DNA of 64,000 bases from Notolepis coatsorum. Its lineage: Eukaryota; Chordata; Actinopteri; Aulopiformes; Paralepididae. Numbering within the stretch: position 1 is the stretch's first letter; every line of letters begins with the position of its first letter. The position numbers and the translations under genes were made by a program. The stretch is from contig OZ020585.1 in the NCBI GenBank assembly GCA_963971535.1, positions 158,912,883-158,976,882 on the forward strand. The letters run 5' to 3'. A model generated the notes under the pieces. That model made no database searches and was not told the DNA's origin. It saw only the letters and a list, made by a program, of their open reading frames with translations. Below, one piece after another: positions 23,498-34,524 of this stretch.

Positions 23498-24191
23498 CAG
23501 GCACGTGCACACATAGAGCCCAAGGGGTGCTTGAGCACCTGCCTTTTTGAGCCTCATAAAAAGTGATCCTTTACTAAAAATAATTTAAAAAATAATAATT
23601 ACCGTTACGCATATAGATTGCCCTTCCAACTGAAAAATGTCAGGATAGAATCAAAATATTAGGTAAAGAGAGAGAGATGCCCCATATTCCATTGCAGTTT
23701 GCACGGCCTCCTCAGCGTGCCTCTCCGCGGACCTATATATTTTATGCATAGCGTGGGTGGTGATGATGATGATGATAGAAACCGCTGTGGCGCATACAGT
23801 TGAATGCTGGTATTACACTCATTGAGGGACACGAATAAGTCAAGTCCGATGGGATTTGGGAATCTCAAATACAAATCGGGATTGGAATAAAAAAGGCATT
23901 TATATTAAACAATACAGAATATACAGCACTTCTTGGGGTCTGTAGGGTAAGCACTTATTCCCTCCCCCCTGAACATTTATGGAGATGTATGGGCCTTTTA
24001 AGTCAGTGATAAACGTGTCTTTCAAGGATAAGTGAGCTCCTGCACTGATTATTATAGTTCAATATTCAATATTTGATCACCAAAACCCCCCAAAAAGCAT
24101 AAAAGGGGGCCCCCCTGCCCGAAAAGGGCCCTTAAAAATCGGGTTCGAGCCTTTGAGCAGCTGCCCCTCTAAAGTCCTGTGCACGTCCCTG
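23498..24191. mobile_element. hAT-type MITE inside the 11-bp array
   Basis: The ends read CAGGCACGTGCACA and, inverted, TGTGCACGTCCCTG: 13 of 14 bases are complementary. The 8 bases on both sides are GGTAGATG (23490-23497 and 24192-24199). The CAGG ends and 8-bp duplication fit hAT elements. Because GGTAGATG is itself part of the repeat, the duplication alone is weak proof. The interior (694 bp in all) has no transposase. Confidence 0.75.
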
Positions 24192-24357
24192 GGTAGATGT
24201 AGGGTAGATGTAGTGTAGATGTAGTGTAGATATAGGGTAGATGTAGGGTAGATATAGTGTAGATGTAGTGTAGATATATAGTGTAGATATAGGGTAGATG
24301 TAGGGTAGATGTAGGGTAGATGTAGGTTAGATGTAGAGTAGATGTAGGGTAGATGTA
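24192..24357. repeat. 11-bp minisatellite, right part
   Basis: Units continue with more variants (ATATAGTGTAG, ATATATAGTG) than on the left. It ends at about 24357. Confidence 0.9.
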
Positions 24358-24393
24358 TGTTCCAGGAAGTTCCTCATTTACCAGAAGAGGATA

Positions 24394-25010
24394 AAGGTGC
24401 TCCCATGGTCGAGCGGACAGTGCGCGGAGCAGACTCTGCGAGGTCCGCACGGACACTTTGAGCTTTCATAGTCGAGTGTACCTCCGCGGACCAATTTCCT
24501 ACATGTCTCGCCCCAGTTTACAAAATTGTTCCCACGCTGTTCAACTACTGTCATGTCGTCGTCATCCGATGTCAAAATAAAGAGTCTATGTTATCTCCGT
24601 TTCCAATATTTCGAAATAAAACTGGCAATTTTACACAATTCATTTAGAAAAGCCATTCAAACATCTCAAGTTTCTTCAGGTGATGAAAAAAGACATGGTC
24701 CAAATGTGTATGAATTGGAATGGGACCAATCCTACCCATTTAATCATGATCCTGCCCTAGTGCCCTACTCTCACTTGGCACGGAGCGAGTGGTCAGAGTA
24801 AATTGCAGATCGGCGTCACATTAAATGCAGGTCGATGTCAACCAAAACGCAGAGCAGCCTTTTATGTGACACCAAGTGAGCGGCGCGGAAGTCCGCGCAT
24901 TATAAAATTGGAGCTTCGCACTTGGAGTCCGCTTTGAGTACGCTTTGAGTCTGCGCGGACCTTCGCGGAGTCCGCTCCGTGTACGGTCCGTTCGACTATG
25001 GGAGCACCTT
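24394..25010. mobile_element. Long-TIR DNA element flanked by TA
   Basis: The left end AAGGTGCTCCCATGGTCGA and the right end TCGACTATGGGAGCACCTT are inverted copies (24394-24412, 24992-25010). Similarity continues inward for about 60 bases through the GCGGAC-rich part. TA stands outside both ends (24392-24393, 25011-25012), which would fit a TA-duplicating superfamily. Interior repeats of CGCGGACC/TCCGCG words are frequent. No transposase is present in 617 bp. Confidence 0.65.
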
Positions 25011-25025
25011 TAGGAGGAGGATGAG

Positions 25026-25170
25026 AAGAAGAAGAAGAAGAAGAAGAAGAAGAAGAAGAAGAAGAAGAAGAAGAAGAAGAAGAAGAAGAAGAAGAAGAAG
25101 AAGAAGAAGAAGAAGAAGAAGAAGAAGAAGAAGAAGAAGAAGAAGAAGAAGAAGAAGAAAAAGAAGAAGG
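25026..25170 (+). repeat. GAA/AAG trinucleotide microsatellite
   Basis: An almost pure AAG run of about 45 units lies at 25026-25160 and then degrades. A purine-only strand of this length can form triplex DNA. The poly-arginine, poly-leucine and poly-serine frames are artefacts. Confidence 0.97.
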
Positions 25171-25325
25171 AGGAGAATAAGAAGAGGAAGAAGAAGAAGA
25201 AAAATAAGAAAGATTAGACAAATAAAAACAATAGAAATTATCATTCAACAGTAACACCAATAAATTGCGCAATTGGAAACCTTTAGTGAAATATAGGTCA
25301 AGGTACAGCAGACCAACCAGTGGAC

Positions 25326-25686
25326 GGAAACAACCTGAGTCTGAGTCACAACCTGAGTCTGAGGCACAACCTGAGTCTGAGGCACAACCTGCTGAGTCAC
25401 AACCTGAGTCTGAGTCACAACCTGAGCCTGAGGCACAACCTGCTGAGTCACAACCTGAGTCTGAGAGGCACAACCTGAGTCTGAGAGGCACAACCTGAGT
25501 CTGAGGCACAACCTGAGTCTGAGGCACAACCTGAGTCTGTGGCACAACCTGAGTCTGAGTCACAACCTGAGTCTGAGAAGCACAACCTGAGTCTGAGAGG
25601 CACAACCTGAGTCTGAGGCACAACCTGAGTCTGAGGCACAACCTGAGTCCGAGGCACAACCTGAGTCTGAGGCACAACCTGAGTTT
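25326..25686. repeat. 18-bp minisatellite, left part
   Basis: The unit CACAACCTGAGTCTGAGG has GAGT/GAGG and CTGTGG variants, with occasional shorter units (CTGCTGAGT) and 20-base ones (CTGAGAGG). It continues at 28684 beyond a LINE. Confidence 0.95.
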
Positions 25687-26008
25687 TGATTGATTGATTG
25701 AATAGTTTATTGGTTTAGAATGGAAAATCACACATATACATTGGATCACAATATGAAAACAGGTATACATTTTCTCCATTTACCAATAGGATTTCATAAA
25801 ACACAATAAAGCCATAGGCTTGTTTCCATTGTGGTCCTTCATCATTGGTGTCAGTGGATTTATGTACTGGTGTGTGGACGTGGGTGTTTGTAGTGTCTGT
25901 ATGTCAGGATGTGTGGTATAAAAACAAAAAAATACATACAATAATATTCCATTTTATAGACAATAAAAGAATAAAAAAGGAACAACACATATTAAAACCC
26001 TTTGTTCA

Positions 26009-27574
26009 CTACTCCCAGCTTCTGCTACTTATGATCCACCTCTTTATAGCTAATTTAAAAGTGGAGAAGGGGCTTATGGTCTTCAACTCCATTGGTAGGC
26101 TATTCCATTGTACTGCTGCTGAATATAGGAATGCGTTTTGGCCTATTTTCCTATTGCATCTCACTGGGACGATGTCTGTAGGGCTCCCCCTGGTGGCGTG
26201 TCCGTGTACATCCCTTACCATGTTAAAATATCCACTGAGGTACTGAGGGACAGTATTCCAGAGTATCCTATGTGTTATGTTGAGTTTTATTTGAGAGACC
26301 CTCTCCTCAACCCTGAGCCATTTGAGGCTGTTAAAATGTGTCTGTGTAAGGTGAGTCCTGGGATGGAGTTTTAAAATCATTCTAACTAATTTGCTGGGAT
26401 GGAGTTTTAAAATCATTCTAACTAATTTGTTCTGAGCTGTCTGTAGTCTACCTTTCAGTGCTACTGTGATGCCAGTGTACCAGGAGGAGCATGCATAGTC
26501 ATAATGACATTGGATCAGTGCCCCTGCCAGGACTTCCATTGCTGACCTGTTAATATAGGTGGACACTCTACCGAGAAATTTTATTCTCTGATTGATCTTT
26601 GTGACCACCTTTTGTGCCATGCTCACCCCTGATAAGGTGTTGTCCAAAATACATCCTAAGTATGTGACTTCCTCCTTTGCTGTTAACTCGATATCTCCTA
26701 CCACTACCTTGAACCCAGGAGACCTCTTAAGTCGTATGGCCGAGCCAAAAAGGATAGCTTCGGTTTTACCCAGGTGTAGGGATAACCTGTTTTCGACCAG
26801 CCAATGACTGATCTTGACAAGCTCTAGACTGAGTGACCTCTCTACTTCTCTTTTGTCCTGATGGGAGACCATGAGTGCAGCATCGTCCGCAAATAAAAAC
26901 AGTTTACAATCACATGCAGTTTTCATGTCATTGATATATAAAAGAAATAAAAGTGGTCCTAAAATACTTCCTTGCGGCACCCCGCACGTCTGTTGGAGTG
27001 AGGAGGATATAGTCCCATTCATTTCCACTACTTGTTTCCTGCCTCTCAGATAAGACTCCATCCACCTTAAGGATATACTGTTAAAACCCATAGCCTTCAG
27101 TTTATATAAAAGTATGTCGTGGTTAACAGTGTCGAAGGCTTTTTGTAAGTCTATTAAAACCATCCCACAGAATTGACCTTTGTCCACCTCTGTTCTAATT
27201 TGGTCTGTCAGATATAATAAACATGTGTCTGTGGAATATGATGTTCTAAATCCAGACTGGAGCTCGTACAACAGGTTGTTTGTAGAGAGGTATTCGTTTA
27301 TTTGATCATTAATGATCCTTTCTATGACTTTGGATATTGCACTAAGAATCGACACAGGCCTATAGTTCCCTGGGTCTAATTTATTGCCTTTTTTGTAAAG
27401 CGGAATGACTCTGGCTTGTTTGAGATCATAGGGAAACTGTCCTTGACCGATAGATAGATTTACAATGTGTGTTAAGCCGGAGGTGATGGACTCTGCTGCA
27501 TCCCTAAGAAATCTAGCAGGTATCTTGTCCTGTCCTGTTGCCTTGTTAGGATTGAGCGCCCTCAGTTTTTTCAA
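26009..27574 (-). CDS. LINE reverse transcriptase, largely intact
   Basis: This is the reverse transcriptase of a non-LTR retrotransposon. It copies the element's RNA at the nicked target. The 521 codons are uninterrupted. Seen in order: NPNKATGQDKIPARFL near residue 8, then RVIPLYKKGNKLDPGNYRP and SILSAISKVIERI (fingers). Motif A is LIDLQKAFDTVNHDIL (about 144-160). CGVPQGSILGPLLF follows (about 198). The catalytic box FLFADDAAL is near 228. The tail has YDYACSSWY and the family ending NAFLYSAAVQWNSLP. A 12-residue unit (KLVRMILKLHPS) is doubled by an in-frame 36-bp duplication (about 26360-26431). The true start lies upstream in a frameshifted linker. It is closely related to the remnant at 4084-5264. 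The exact CR1/L2 clade is not resolved. Confidence 0.88.
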   Translation of the reverse strand: MKKLRALNPNKATGQDKIPARFLRDAAESITSGLTHIVNLSIGQGQFPYDLKQARVIPLYKKGNKLDPGNYRPVSILSAISKVIERIINDQINEYLSTNNLLYELQSGFRTSYSTDTCLLYLTDQIRTEVDKGQFCGMVLIDLQKAFDTVNHDILLYKLKAMGFNSISLRWMESYLRGRKQVVEMNGTISSSLQQTCGVPQGSILGPLLFLLYINDMKTACDCKLFLFADDAALMVSHQDKREVERSLSLELVKISHWLVENRLSLHLGKTEAILFGSAIRLKRSPGFKVVVGDIELTAKEEVTYLGCILDNTLSGVSMAQKVVTKINQRIKFLGRVSTYINRSAMEVLAGALIQCHYDYACSSWYTGITVALKGRLQTAQNKLVRMILKLHPSKLVRMILKLHPRTHLTQTHFNSLKWLRVEERVSQIKLNITHRILWNTVPQYLSGYFNMVRDVHGHATRGSPTDIVPVRCNRKIGQNAFLYSAAVQWNSLPMELKTISPFSTFKLAIKRWIISSRSWE

Positions 27575-27992
27575 AACTGTGTCCTCACCTCAGTCACACT
27601 CGCAAAGGAGAAGGAATCTGTCTGGATACCTTTCTGTTTGTAGTACTCCCCTACCTGTTTTTCCCCATACATGTCAGTTGTACTTGGCAGTCTCTTAACT
27701 AGGGTATTCGCTATGGTGTTAAAAAACGTATTTAGACAATTAGCTATGTTCTTATTGCCTGTAATCACTGTGCCTCCTATGTCTAGAATCATGTTTTAGC
27801 TTTTGTCCTGAGCTTGTTTCCATACCCTGTTTGCTTTAAGCACTTCCATAATTTTTGTGGATTTGATTTATTCTCGATAATTTTGTCATTAAAATATTCA
27901 GCCTTGGCTTTCTTGATCATTCCCGTGACCTCATTTCTTTTCTTCTTGAACTCCTCATAATCCTGTTCAACCCTGTTTTTACTGAATTTCAA
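27571..27992 (-). pseudogene. LINE endonuclease-RT linker, frameshifted
   Basis: Two overlapping open pieces cover the region between endonuclease and reverse transcriptase. One (27789-27992) has EVTGMIKKAKAEYFNDKI and NPQKLWKCLKQ, the usual pattern of this linker in CR1-like elements. The next (27571-27792) has NCLNTFFNTIANTLV. The changes of frame near 27790 and 27573 break ORF2 here. Small indels are enough to explain the loss. Confidence 0.8.
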
Positions 27993-28146
27993 AATGTGTC
28001 ATGTCTGGACTTTATAGCTGCCAGGATCTCTGGGTTCATCCAGGGCTCTTGTCTGATTTCGTTCTCATTGTTTTTTCTGGTGCACTTTCATTAATTGCCG
28101 TCAGAAACAAAGATTTTAATGACCCCAGGCTTTATCTACGTTCATA

Positions 28147-28638
28147 CTATGATATACTGGTGTCCAATCCATGGAATTGAGTCTGCTTTTTAGAGCTTCG
28201 CTGTTGTAATTTTTCATTGACCTTATCTTGACAGTGTTGGTGGCCAATAGCTGCCTTCACCATCTTTCGTGTACAGAATGTAATTGAGTGATCACTGATT
28301 CCACAATGTATTACCCCACTGTTGGCTATGTTAGGTTTGTCAGTCACTAATATCAGGTCAATGGTGGAACTGGAAGAGTTTGTTATTCGTGTGGGTCTAT
28401 CAATTAGTTGTTTAAAATTGTGGTTGGAGCAAAGGTCCTGAAAGGCTTTGTTCAAGGGGTGGCCACGCCTTGATACATCAATATTAAAATCCCCAGTAAT
28501 TATGGCTTCACCAGACACAAAGTCGTTGTGTTTGGAGCACAGATTTTCCAGTTTGGTTACAAAATCATTCTGCTCTGGTGGTCGATAGCACACTCCTACC
28601 AATATTGGCTTGCTTTTGGGAAATAAATATCTGCCCAC
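28147..28638 (-). pseudogene. LINE AP-type endonuclease, 5'-truncated
   Basis: This domain would nick the target DNA to start reverse transcription. The open piece of 163 codons holds GVCYRPPEQND, then IITGDFNIDVSR, then STIDLILVTD and GISDHSITF. These are the conserved catalytic signatures of the exonuclease-endonuclease-phosphatase fold: the GDFN aspartate-asparagine pair and the final SDH. The N-terminal half, with the first catalytic residues, is missing because the element starts at about 28680. A shift near 28145 disconnects it from the linker. Confidence 0.85.
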
Positions 28639-28683
28639 ACTACTTCAAGATCATCCTCGTTGAGATCAGCTCTTAAATTAAAA

Positions 28684-29385
28684 ACAAGTCTGAGGCACAA
28701 CCTGAGTCTGAGGCACAACCTGAGTCTGTGGCACAACCTGAGTCTGAGTCACAACCTGAGTCTGAGGCACAACCTGAGTCTGAGGCACAACCTGAGTCTG
28801 AGTCACAACCTGAGTCTGAGGCACAACCTGAGTCTGAGGCACAACCTGAGTCTGAGTCACAACCTGAGTCTGAGGCACAACCTGAGTCTGAGGCACAACC
28901 TGAGTCTGAGGCACAACCTGAGTCTGAGTCACAACCTGAGTCTGAGTCACAACCTGAGTCTGAGGCACACCTGAGTCTGAGGCACAACCTGAGTCTGTGG
29001 CACAACCTGAGTCTGTGGCACAACCTGAGTCTGAGGCACAACCTGAGTCTGAGGCACAACCTGAGTCTGTGGCACAACCTGAGTCTGAGTCACAACCTGA
29101 GTCTGAGGCACAACCTGAGTCTGAGTCACAACCTGAGTCTGAGGCACAACCTGAGTCTGAGGCACAACCTGAGTCTGAGTCACAACCTGAGTCTGAGTCA
29201 CAACCTGAGTCTGAGTCACAACCTGAGTCTGAGTCACACCTGAGTCTGAGTCACAACCTGAGTCTGAGGCACAACCTGAGTCTGTGGCACAACCTGAGTC
29301 TGAGGCACAACCTGAGTCTGAGGCACAACCTGAGTCTGAGTCACAACCTGAGGCTGAGTCACAACCTGAGCCTGTGGCTCCTCCC
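28684..29385. repeat. 18-bp minisatellite, right part
   Basis: The unit CACAACCTGAGTCTGAGG continues from 25686 across the LINE, with GAGTCA/GAGGCA/TGTGGCA variants. Two units at 28967 and 29238 lack a base, which switches the shadow frames. The long frames on both strands are repeat artefacts. Confidence 0.95.
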
Positions 29386-29393
29386 CACTGAGC

Positions 29394-29497
29394 AGGTTAC
29401 ACCCCTGTATGGCGTGTTAATTTTGTTGACTAAATTGATGACGAAAGATGTTCGTCACAAAGGTTTTTTTCATGACGACAACGAGACGTGACGTCAC
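29394..29497. mobile_element. Left fragment of a GTTGAC/GACTAAAAC-type MITE
   Basis: GTTAATTTTGTTGACTAAAT, then ATGACGA and ACGAGACGTGACGTCAC match a common fish MITE. Its continuation begins at 39854 (GTTATTG, CCATGTGACG, ACGAGACTAAAT), so it was split by the 10.3-kb insertion. A further part with many GACTAAAA words lies at 51291-51590. Confidence 0.7.
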
Positions 29498-29699
29498 CAG
29501 TGGCGGACTGGGACACAAATTCAGCCCGGGACATTCAGACGCACCAGCCCACACACCGGCCCACGCACCGGCCCCGGAAACCGGCCCACACAACGGCCGT
29601 TATGAAACACTTGTCCAGTATTAAACAACCCAAGGCTGTGGCTAGGGAGTCAACATCAGGGAGACCAAATCTACACACCGCCCCTAGATGTGCACTCAT

Positions 29700-29735
29700 G
29701 CACAGTGCACACACACACACACAGACACACACATA
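29700..29735. repeat. CA microsatellite
   Basis: A short imperfect CA run (CACACACACACACAGACACA) lies inside the large hAT element. Confidence 0.85.
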
Positions 29736-29872
29736 CATATACCGTTACTTCCTGTCATTGGCATATTCTTTTTTTTTTACTAACATCTTAGTGCCTCATT
29801 AGCCTAGGGATTAAGGATACATGAAGTATTAACTACACCATAATAATATTGAGGTTTTGATCCATAGAAAGT

Positions 29873-30225
29873 AGGGATGTCCGATATTATCGGCCTACCG
29901 ATATTATCGGCCGATATCGGCATAAAATGTGATATCGGAAATTATCGGTATCGGTTTTAAAAAATTATATTTTTTTTACATTTCCTATAACCTTTATTAC
30001 CCAGGCAAGCAAGTAAGAACAAAATTCTGATTTTATTTATTGTCAAAAGTATGCATAATGTTGTGTTATTTCCACAACAAGAGATATGTAATGTTAATTA
30101 CCTGAAATTATTCCATTTTTTGGGCGGGAACCCTGCATATATCGGTATCGGTTGATATCGGTTGATATCGGTAAATTAAGAGTTGGACAATATCGGTATA
30201 TCGTTATCGGTAAATAGATAAGGTC
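29873..30225. mobile_element. CCGATATCGG-rich MITE
   Basis: It starts TAGGGATGTCCGATATTATC and is rich in ATCGG/CCGAT words at both ends (29876-29955 and 30139-30215). This is a familiar hAT-type MITE of fish. The right end is diverged (TTGGACAATATCGG) and does not read as a clean terminal repeat, so the copy is old or damaged. Confidence 0.65.
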
Positions 30226-30355
30226 TGTGCTACACAATTTCAGTTAGATTGGATTTATTGTCCTTTAATTTGGCACTCATGACATTAGTTGCTTGCTGTT
30301 TAATCAACATCGAAAGACCCCCCACTTCCTCCCAGACACCCATTCTAAGAGCCTG

Positions 30356-30606
<251 letters not shown>

Positions 30607-30768
30607 TCTGTCTGGACTGGGCTCTCTCTCTCCCCTCAGGGTCAGCTGTGCTGGACTGGGCTCTCTCTCTCCCCTCAGGGTCAGCTGTGCTGGACTGGGC
30701 GCTCTCGCTCCCCTCAGGGTCAGCTGTGCTGGACTGGGCGCTCTCTCTTTCCTCAGAGTCAACTGCAT
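30607..30768. repeat. 39-bp minisatellite, four units
   Basis: The unit TGGACTGGGCTCTCTCTCTC CCCTCAGGGTCAGCTGTGC (39 bp) is repeated four times, the last with CTCAGAGTCAACTGC changes. It directly follows the TC run, so both may have grown together. Confidence 0.9.
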
Positions 30769-30839
30769 AAGAAGAACATCAGCAATCAATAATAATGGCT
30801 TGAATTCATACAGCGTTTTTCAGCCTTGTGAAAACACCC

Positions 30840-31195
30840 AAAGTAGTAGTAGTAGTAGTAGTTTATTCAGTCATCATCTCACACAATACAATATACACCA
30901 TCATTTAACAATATTTGATTTTACAGTGACTGAAAAGGTACAGACTGAAGCATAATGCTTATAATATGCCTGTCCTATATTCTTAACAAACATTTAAAAA
31001 ATTAAGACTCCAAAACAGCATTCTAAAAGAAAATAGCAAAAAAAACAGTATTATTCACCCTTGTAGTTTTCAAAAATAGCTTTACAAACCATTTTCTTAA
31101 AAACCAAAAGCGAATTACTCATTCTTAACTGTATATCAGCATTGTTCCACAAAGCGCTTCACAGAAACCATCAAGCATTCACACTCACACAGCCA
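30840..31195 (-). mobile_element. LINE 3' end with ACT-repeat tail
   Basis: A GTA run (30841-30860) followed by GTTTATTCAGTCATCATCTC is the minus-strand 3' end of a LINE with an ACT tail. The next 330 bases are A-rich 3' UTR-like sequence ending near a repeat phrase (AAAGCGCTTCACAGA). No coding part could be read. Confidence 0.5.
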
Positions 31196-32017
31196 TACGC
31201 TACTGGTGGTCGTGAGCAGCATCAGCAAACACAGCTGCCCTGTGGCAGACTGACAGAATCATGTCTGCTAATCAGCGCCAACCACCATCAACAACCTTCA
31301 TAAATACATTCAACATTAATGGAATAGGCTAACTACCAACTTAGCTGTAGCAGTTAGCTGTTATATGCAATCACATTTGTTTAACTACGGGGTAGTAGTT
31401 GACCTAGTTGTTAGCTTAAGCTAGTTAGCTGTGGTTATTTACAAACATGTAGATGAGACTAATCATATACAGACCGAGAACATGGCTAACAGTTGGGAAT
31501 TCTAAGGTACATCTTATTTAAGCGTGTAAAATGGCAACTAATCAATTCAATCAATTAGATTGACTTACTTTGACTTAAGCCTTTGCACTCCCTGCGGAGC
31601 ATAGGCCACTGACGATTTCTTTCCATGTTGCACGGTTTTTGGCCTCCAATGGCCATCAATTAGATTACCAATATTATATCAACATGAAAATTTGGAAGGG
31701 AACATAATAGTATTTACTATTATAATATTAGTAGCCGATTAATTTGCAGCCCGTCCTAGGTTCTGATTGGCTCTCTAGGTTAGCACTTTAGCTTCTGATG
31801 CTGTGGTGGGCACTAGTCCTAACATTGCTAACTAAACTTTTAGTCATAGAAAAAACGTCACGAGTCACGACTATTTACGTCCACGTGCTGTAAGGAATCA
31901 GGAATACGGAAAGCACATTGTCTTGTAATAGAATGACTGAAATCACTGCAAGAGCTAGTATAGGCTAGCTAGCCCTCATGAACCGGCAGACACCAACAGT
32001 AGAATATGCACTAGGCT
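31196..32017. other. No gene seen, inside the large hAT element
   Basis: The sequence has many TAGCTAAC/GTTAGC words but no recognised family or coding frame. It may be part of the original hAT body. Confidence 0.4.
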
Positions 32018-32202
32018 ACTGCACGCAGGGCCGCCTGGGAGAAATGCGAGGCCCGAGATTTAAAATATAATTTTTTTTTTTTTTTTCATACAGTCAACAT
32101 ATTCTTAAATAATAGCGCTACCCGAGGCTGGGCATGATACAGTCAGCATATAGCAAGAGAGAGAGCGAGAGAGAGCTCCCGTTCTACAGTCAATATACAG
32201 TG

Positions 32203-32205
<3 letters not shown>

Positions 32206-32258
<53 letters not shown>
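32206..32258. repeat. GA microsatellites
   Basis: A GA run lies at 32206-32258, with shorter ones at 32155-32175, 32418-32440 and 33817-33838. Confidence 0.93.
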
Positions 32259-32261
<3 letters not shown>

Positions 32262-32601
32262 ATTGGAAAGAAATTGAAATGCTATTTGGCCCTAAACAGA
32301 GAGTACACAGTGGCAGAATACCTGAGCACTGTGACTGAAGATCCTTGACTAGGTACAGACTCAGCGAGCACAGCCTAGCCATCGAGAAAGGCCGCCATAG
32401 GCAGACTGTGTGTGTTAGAAAGAGAGAGAGAGAGAGAGAGCATGTGTGTTTGTCGTGTGTGTGTGTGTTAGAGAGAGAGCATGTATGAGAGAGATAAGCA
32501 AAGGATATTCAACTTTTAATGGAAGAACAAAACAGAAGGAAAAGATAACTTCACAAAGGCAACATGAATATACATAGATCCAAAAGGACAAAGATCAACA
32601 C

Positions 32602-33048
32602 TTAAAGGGGAACTATCTTATAAATGGCCTTTTTGAGTGTTTAGCATTGTTTCCTAGCTATGTGAACTTATATTAATATGATCTATGTCTCAAAATTCTC
32701 ATATTGGTGCATTCTTCCAATTCTCCTCTCACAATATTCACCCTCACTGAACTGAGTCATCTGAAAATGTGCCTATCTGTGATGTCATAAAGACACCGCT
32801 GCATGTTAATGTTGAGATACAAGATGAGCTGCACACAGTGGCACCTGCACCTGCACCTGCACCTGCAGCCCAGGCTCAAAACGGCTCGAGATCTTGAGGT
32901 AGAAAAATGCTGTTTTTGAGGACTTGATTAGAAATACAAAACAATGAATAAAAAAAATATATATATTACAGAGGTGTTCCATAGACTCACAGGAATTGTG
33001 TAAAAGTGCCCAAATAGTGAAAGAAATAGTAAAATAGTTCCCCTTTAA
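32602..33048. mobile_element. TTAA-flanked piggyBac-like MITE (AGGGGAACTAT family)
   Basis: The ends TTAAAGGGGAACTAT and, inverted, ATAGTTCCCCTTTAA face each other, and TTAA stands at both borders (32602-32605, 33045-33048). The TTAA target is the hallmark of piggyBac elements. A second, inverted copy of the family lies at 36874-37665. A run of CACCTG units (about 32842-32866) sits inside. There is no transposase. Confidence 0.8.
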
Positions 33049-34524
33049 ATCCAAAGAGAAGAGGGTCTATACCAGAGAAAACAAAGTAGCAAGGACTCTG
33101 AGCCAATGGCCGACATCAGCTAAATAGGCTAGCCAGGTACTGACACCAGGCCACACACAGCTTTGGCCAACGGCCCAACGCTACCCAAACTACACAAACG
33201 ACCAAGACAATTCACACACAGCACATGTCGTATCTCCAAATGTTGTGAAGTAACATATGTTTTGCCTGGAAAAAAACATCGTTATTAACAAAACATTCGG
33301 GAGGGGAAGGAAGGAAGAGTGGGGTAATGTCATGACATCTCTTACCTGCACCAAGGAACGCAGGGCGAAAGGCCGCAACACAGGTCTCCACGTTGACGAA
33401 AGGTCTCTCGCTGGCGGGACAAAAAGAAGCTATGGCCGGAGCCTTGTCATGGTGCAGGCCCGACTACATCTTCTGTCAAAGATGATGTCGTAGTCAGAGT
33501 GCCAGAACCCCCTGCTATTCTCACGGCTAATGTCAATGGTCGTAGCACAAGCTAACAGCTAACTCTAGGCTAACTGATAGCATCAAACTAACGTTCCCAG
33601 CCGAGCGCAGCCGGCAGCTAACGTCGTAGCTAAACAGCTAACTGGCTAACAGTTAGCTCAACCCGGCTATCGCTAACCATTAGCTAACACAGAAGCAAGC
33701 TATGCGGCTACCACTGAAAAACTGTACAACGTGAGAAAAGCAATACAGGTGCTGACACCAGGCCACACACCGTTAGCTACTAGTACTACAACAGCTAGTC
33801 GGCCAGTTTGGCTCCAGAGAGAGAGAGAGAGAGAGAGATATCCATGGCGGGAATAGAATAGAGTGCATTAAAAACTCACCAAACGTCCAAGAGGATGGAG
33901 ACAACCGCGTGGAGTTGACTAAGTTCATCTGCCGAACGACCATCCTCTTCATCTTGGCATAACAATGCTGCACGCGCTGTCTCTAGGTTAGCTAACGCTA
34001 GTTAGCCTTTAGCTAAGCTAGCTACTAGCCGACATCATCATGGCTATATCCCGACTGAACCACACTTAATATTATAACGTAGCTAAAGCTAACTAGCTGT
34101 CCCTGTCTTTAGCCGGGATGGTTAGCCTGACTGAACTGTCTAACATGCAACAACTTTCATCTTCAGTCCATCTGCCGAACGATGTCCTCTTCATCTTGGC
34201 TGGCATAACCTCCAATGCTGCACGCGCGAAATAGTCAGACGCTAGTGATGGGTCGACTCGTACATAAGAGCCGATTCATTGCTGTGAGCGTGAGTCGAAT
34301 CGCTCACGTCTGGCAATGAGTCGGTTCACGCCCCCCCCCCCCCCCCCCGGCACGCACACAGACACACACAATGAACTCAACAGACGCTACCTTACCTGTA
34401 ACTCCTCCCCTCATTGAAAACAATTCTGCTGCCTGCAGAGCCTCAGAGCCAGGAACGTGTCTAATGTGAAATATATAAGCATATAAGCAAAACTAGATTT
34501 TAGGTCTGTGATGAAAAAGGGACT

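Larger units (their letters stand above)
25687..28683 (-). mobile_element. CR1/L2-group LINE inserted in an 18-bp minisatellite
   Basis: This is the best-preserved LINE of the window, about 3.0 kb on the minus strand. In transcript order: an endonuclease piece (28638 to 28147), a linker (27992 to 27571), a reverse transcriptase with its C-terminal tail (27574 to 26009), a 3' UTR and TCAA-type repeats (25687-25702). The same minisatellite lies on both sides, so the element landed inside the array. The 5' end is cut within the endonuclease, so this copy cannot act alone. Confidence 0.92.

Noticed and set aside
22723-23557. Three open frames of 254-271 codons on the minus strand
   Set aside because: They are the three frames of an 11-bp tandem repeat without stops and encode the same short motif; not a gene.
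22752-24357. Interstitial telomere
   Set aside because: The unit is 11 bp (ATGTAGGGTAG), not TTAGGG; only a short word is shared.
24862-25779. A 305-codon frame with poly-serine
   Set aside because: It crosses the AAG tract and the 18-bp minisatellite and is an artefact of low-complexity DNA.
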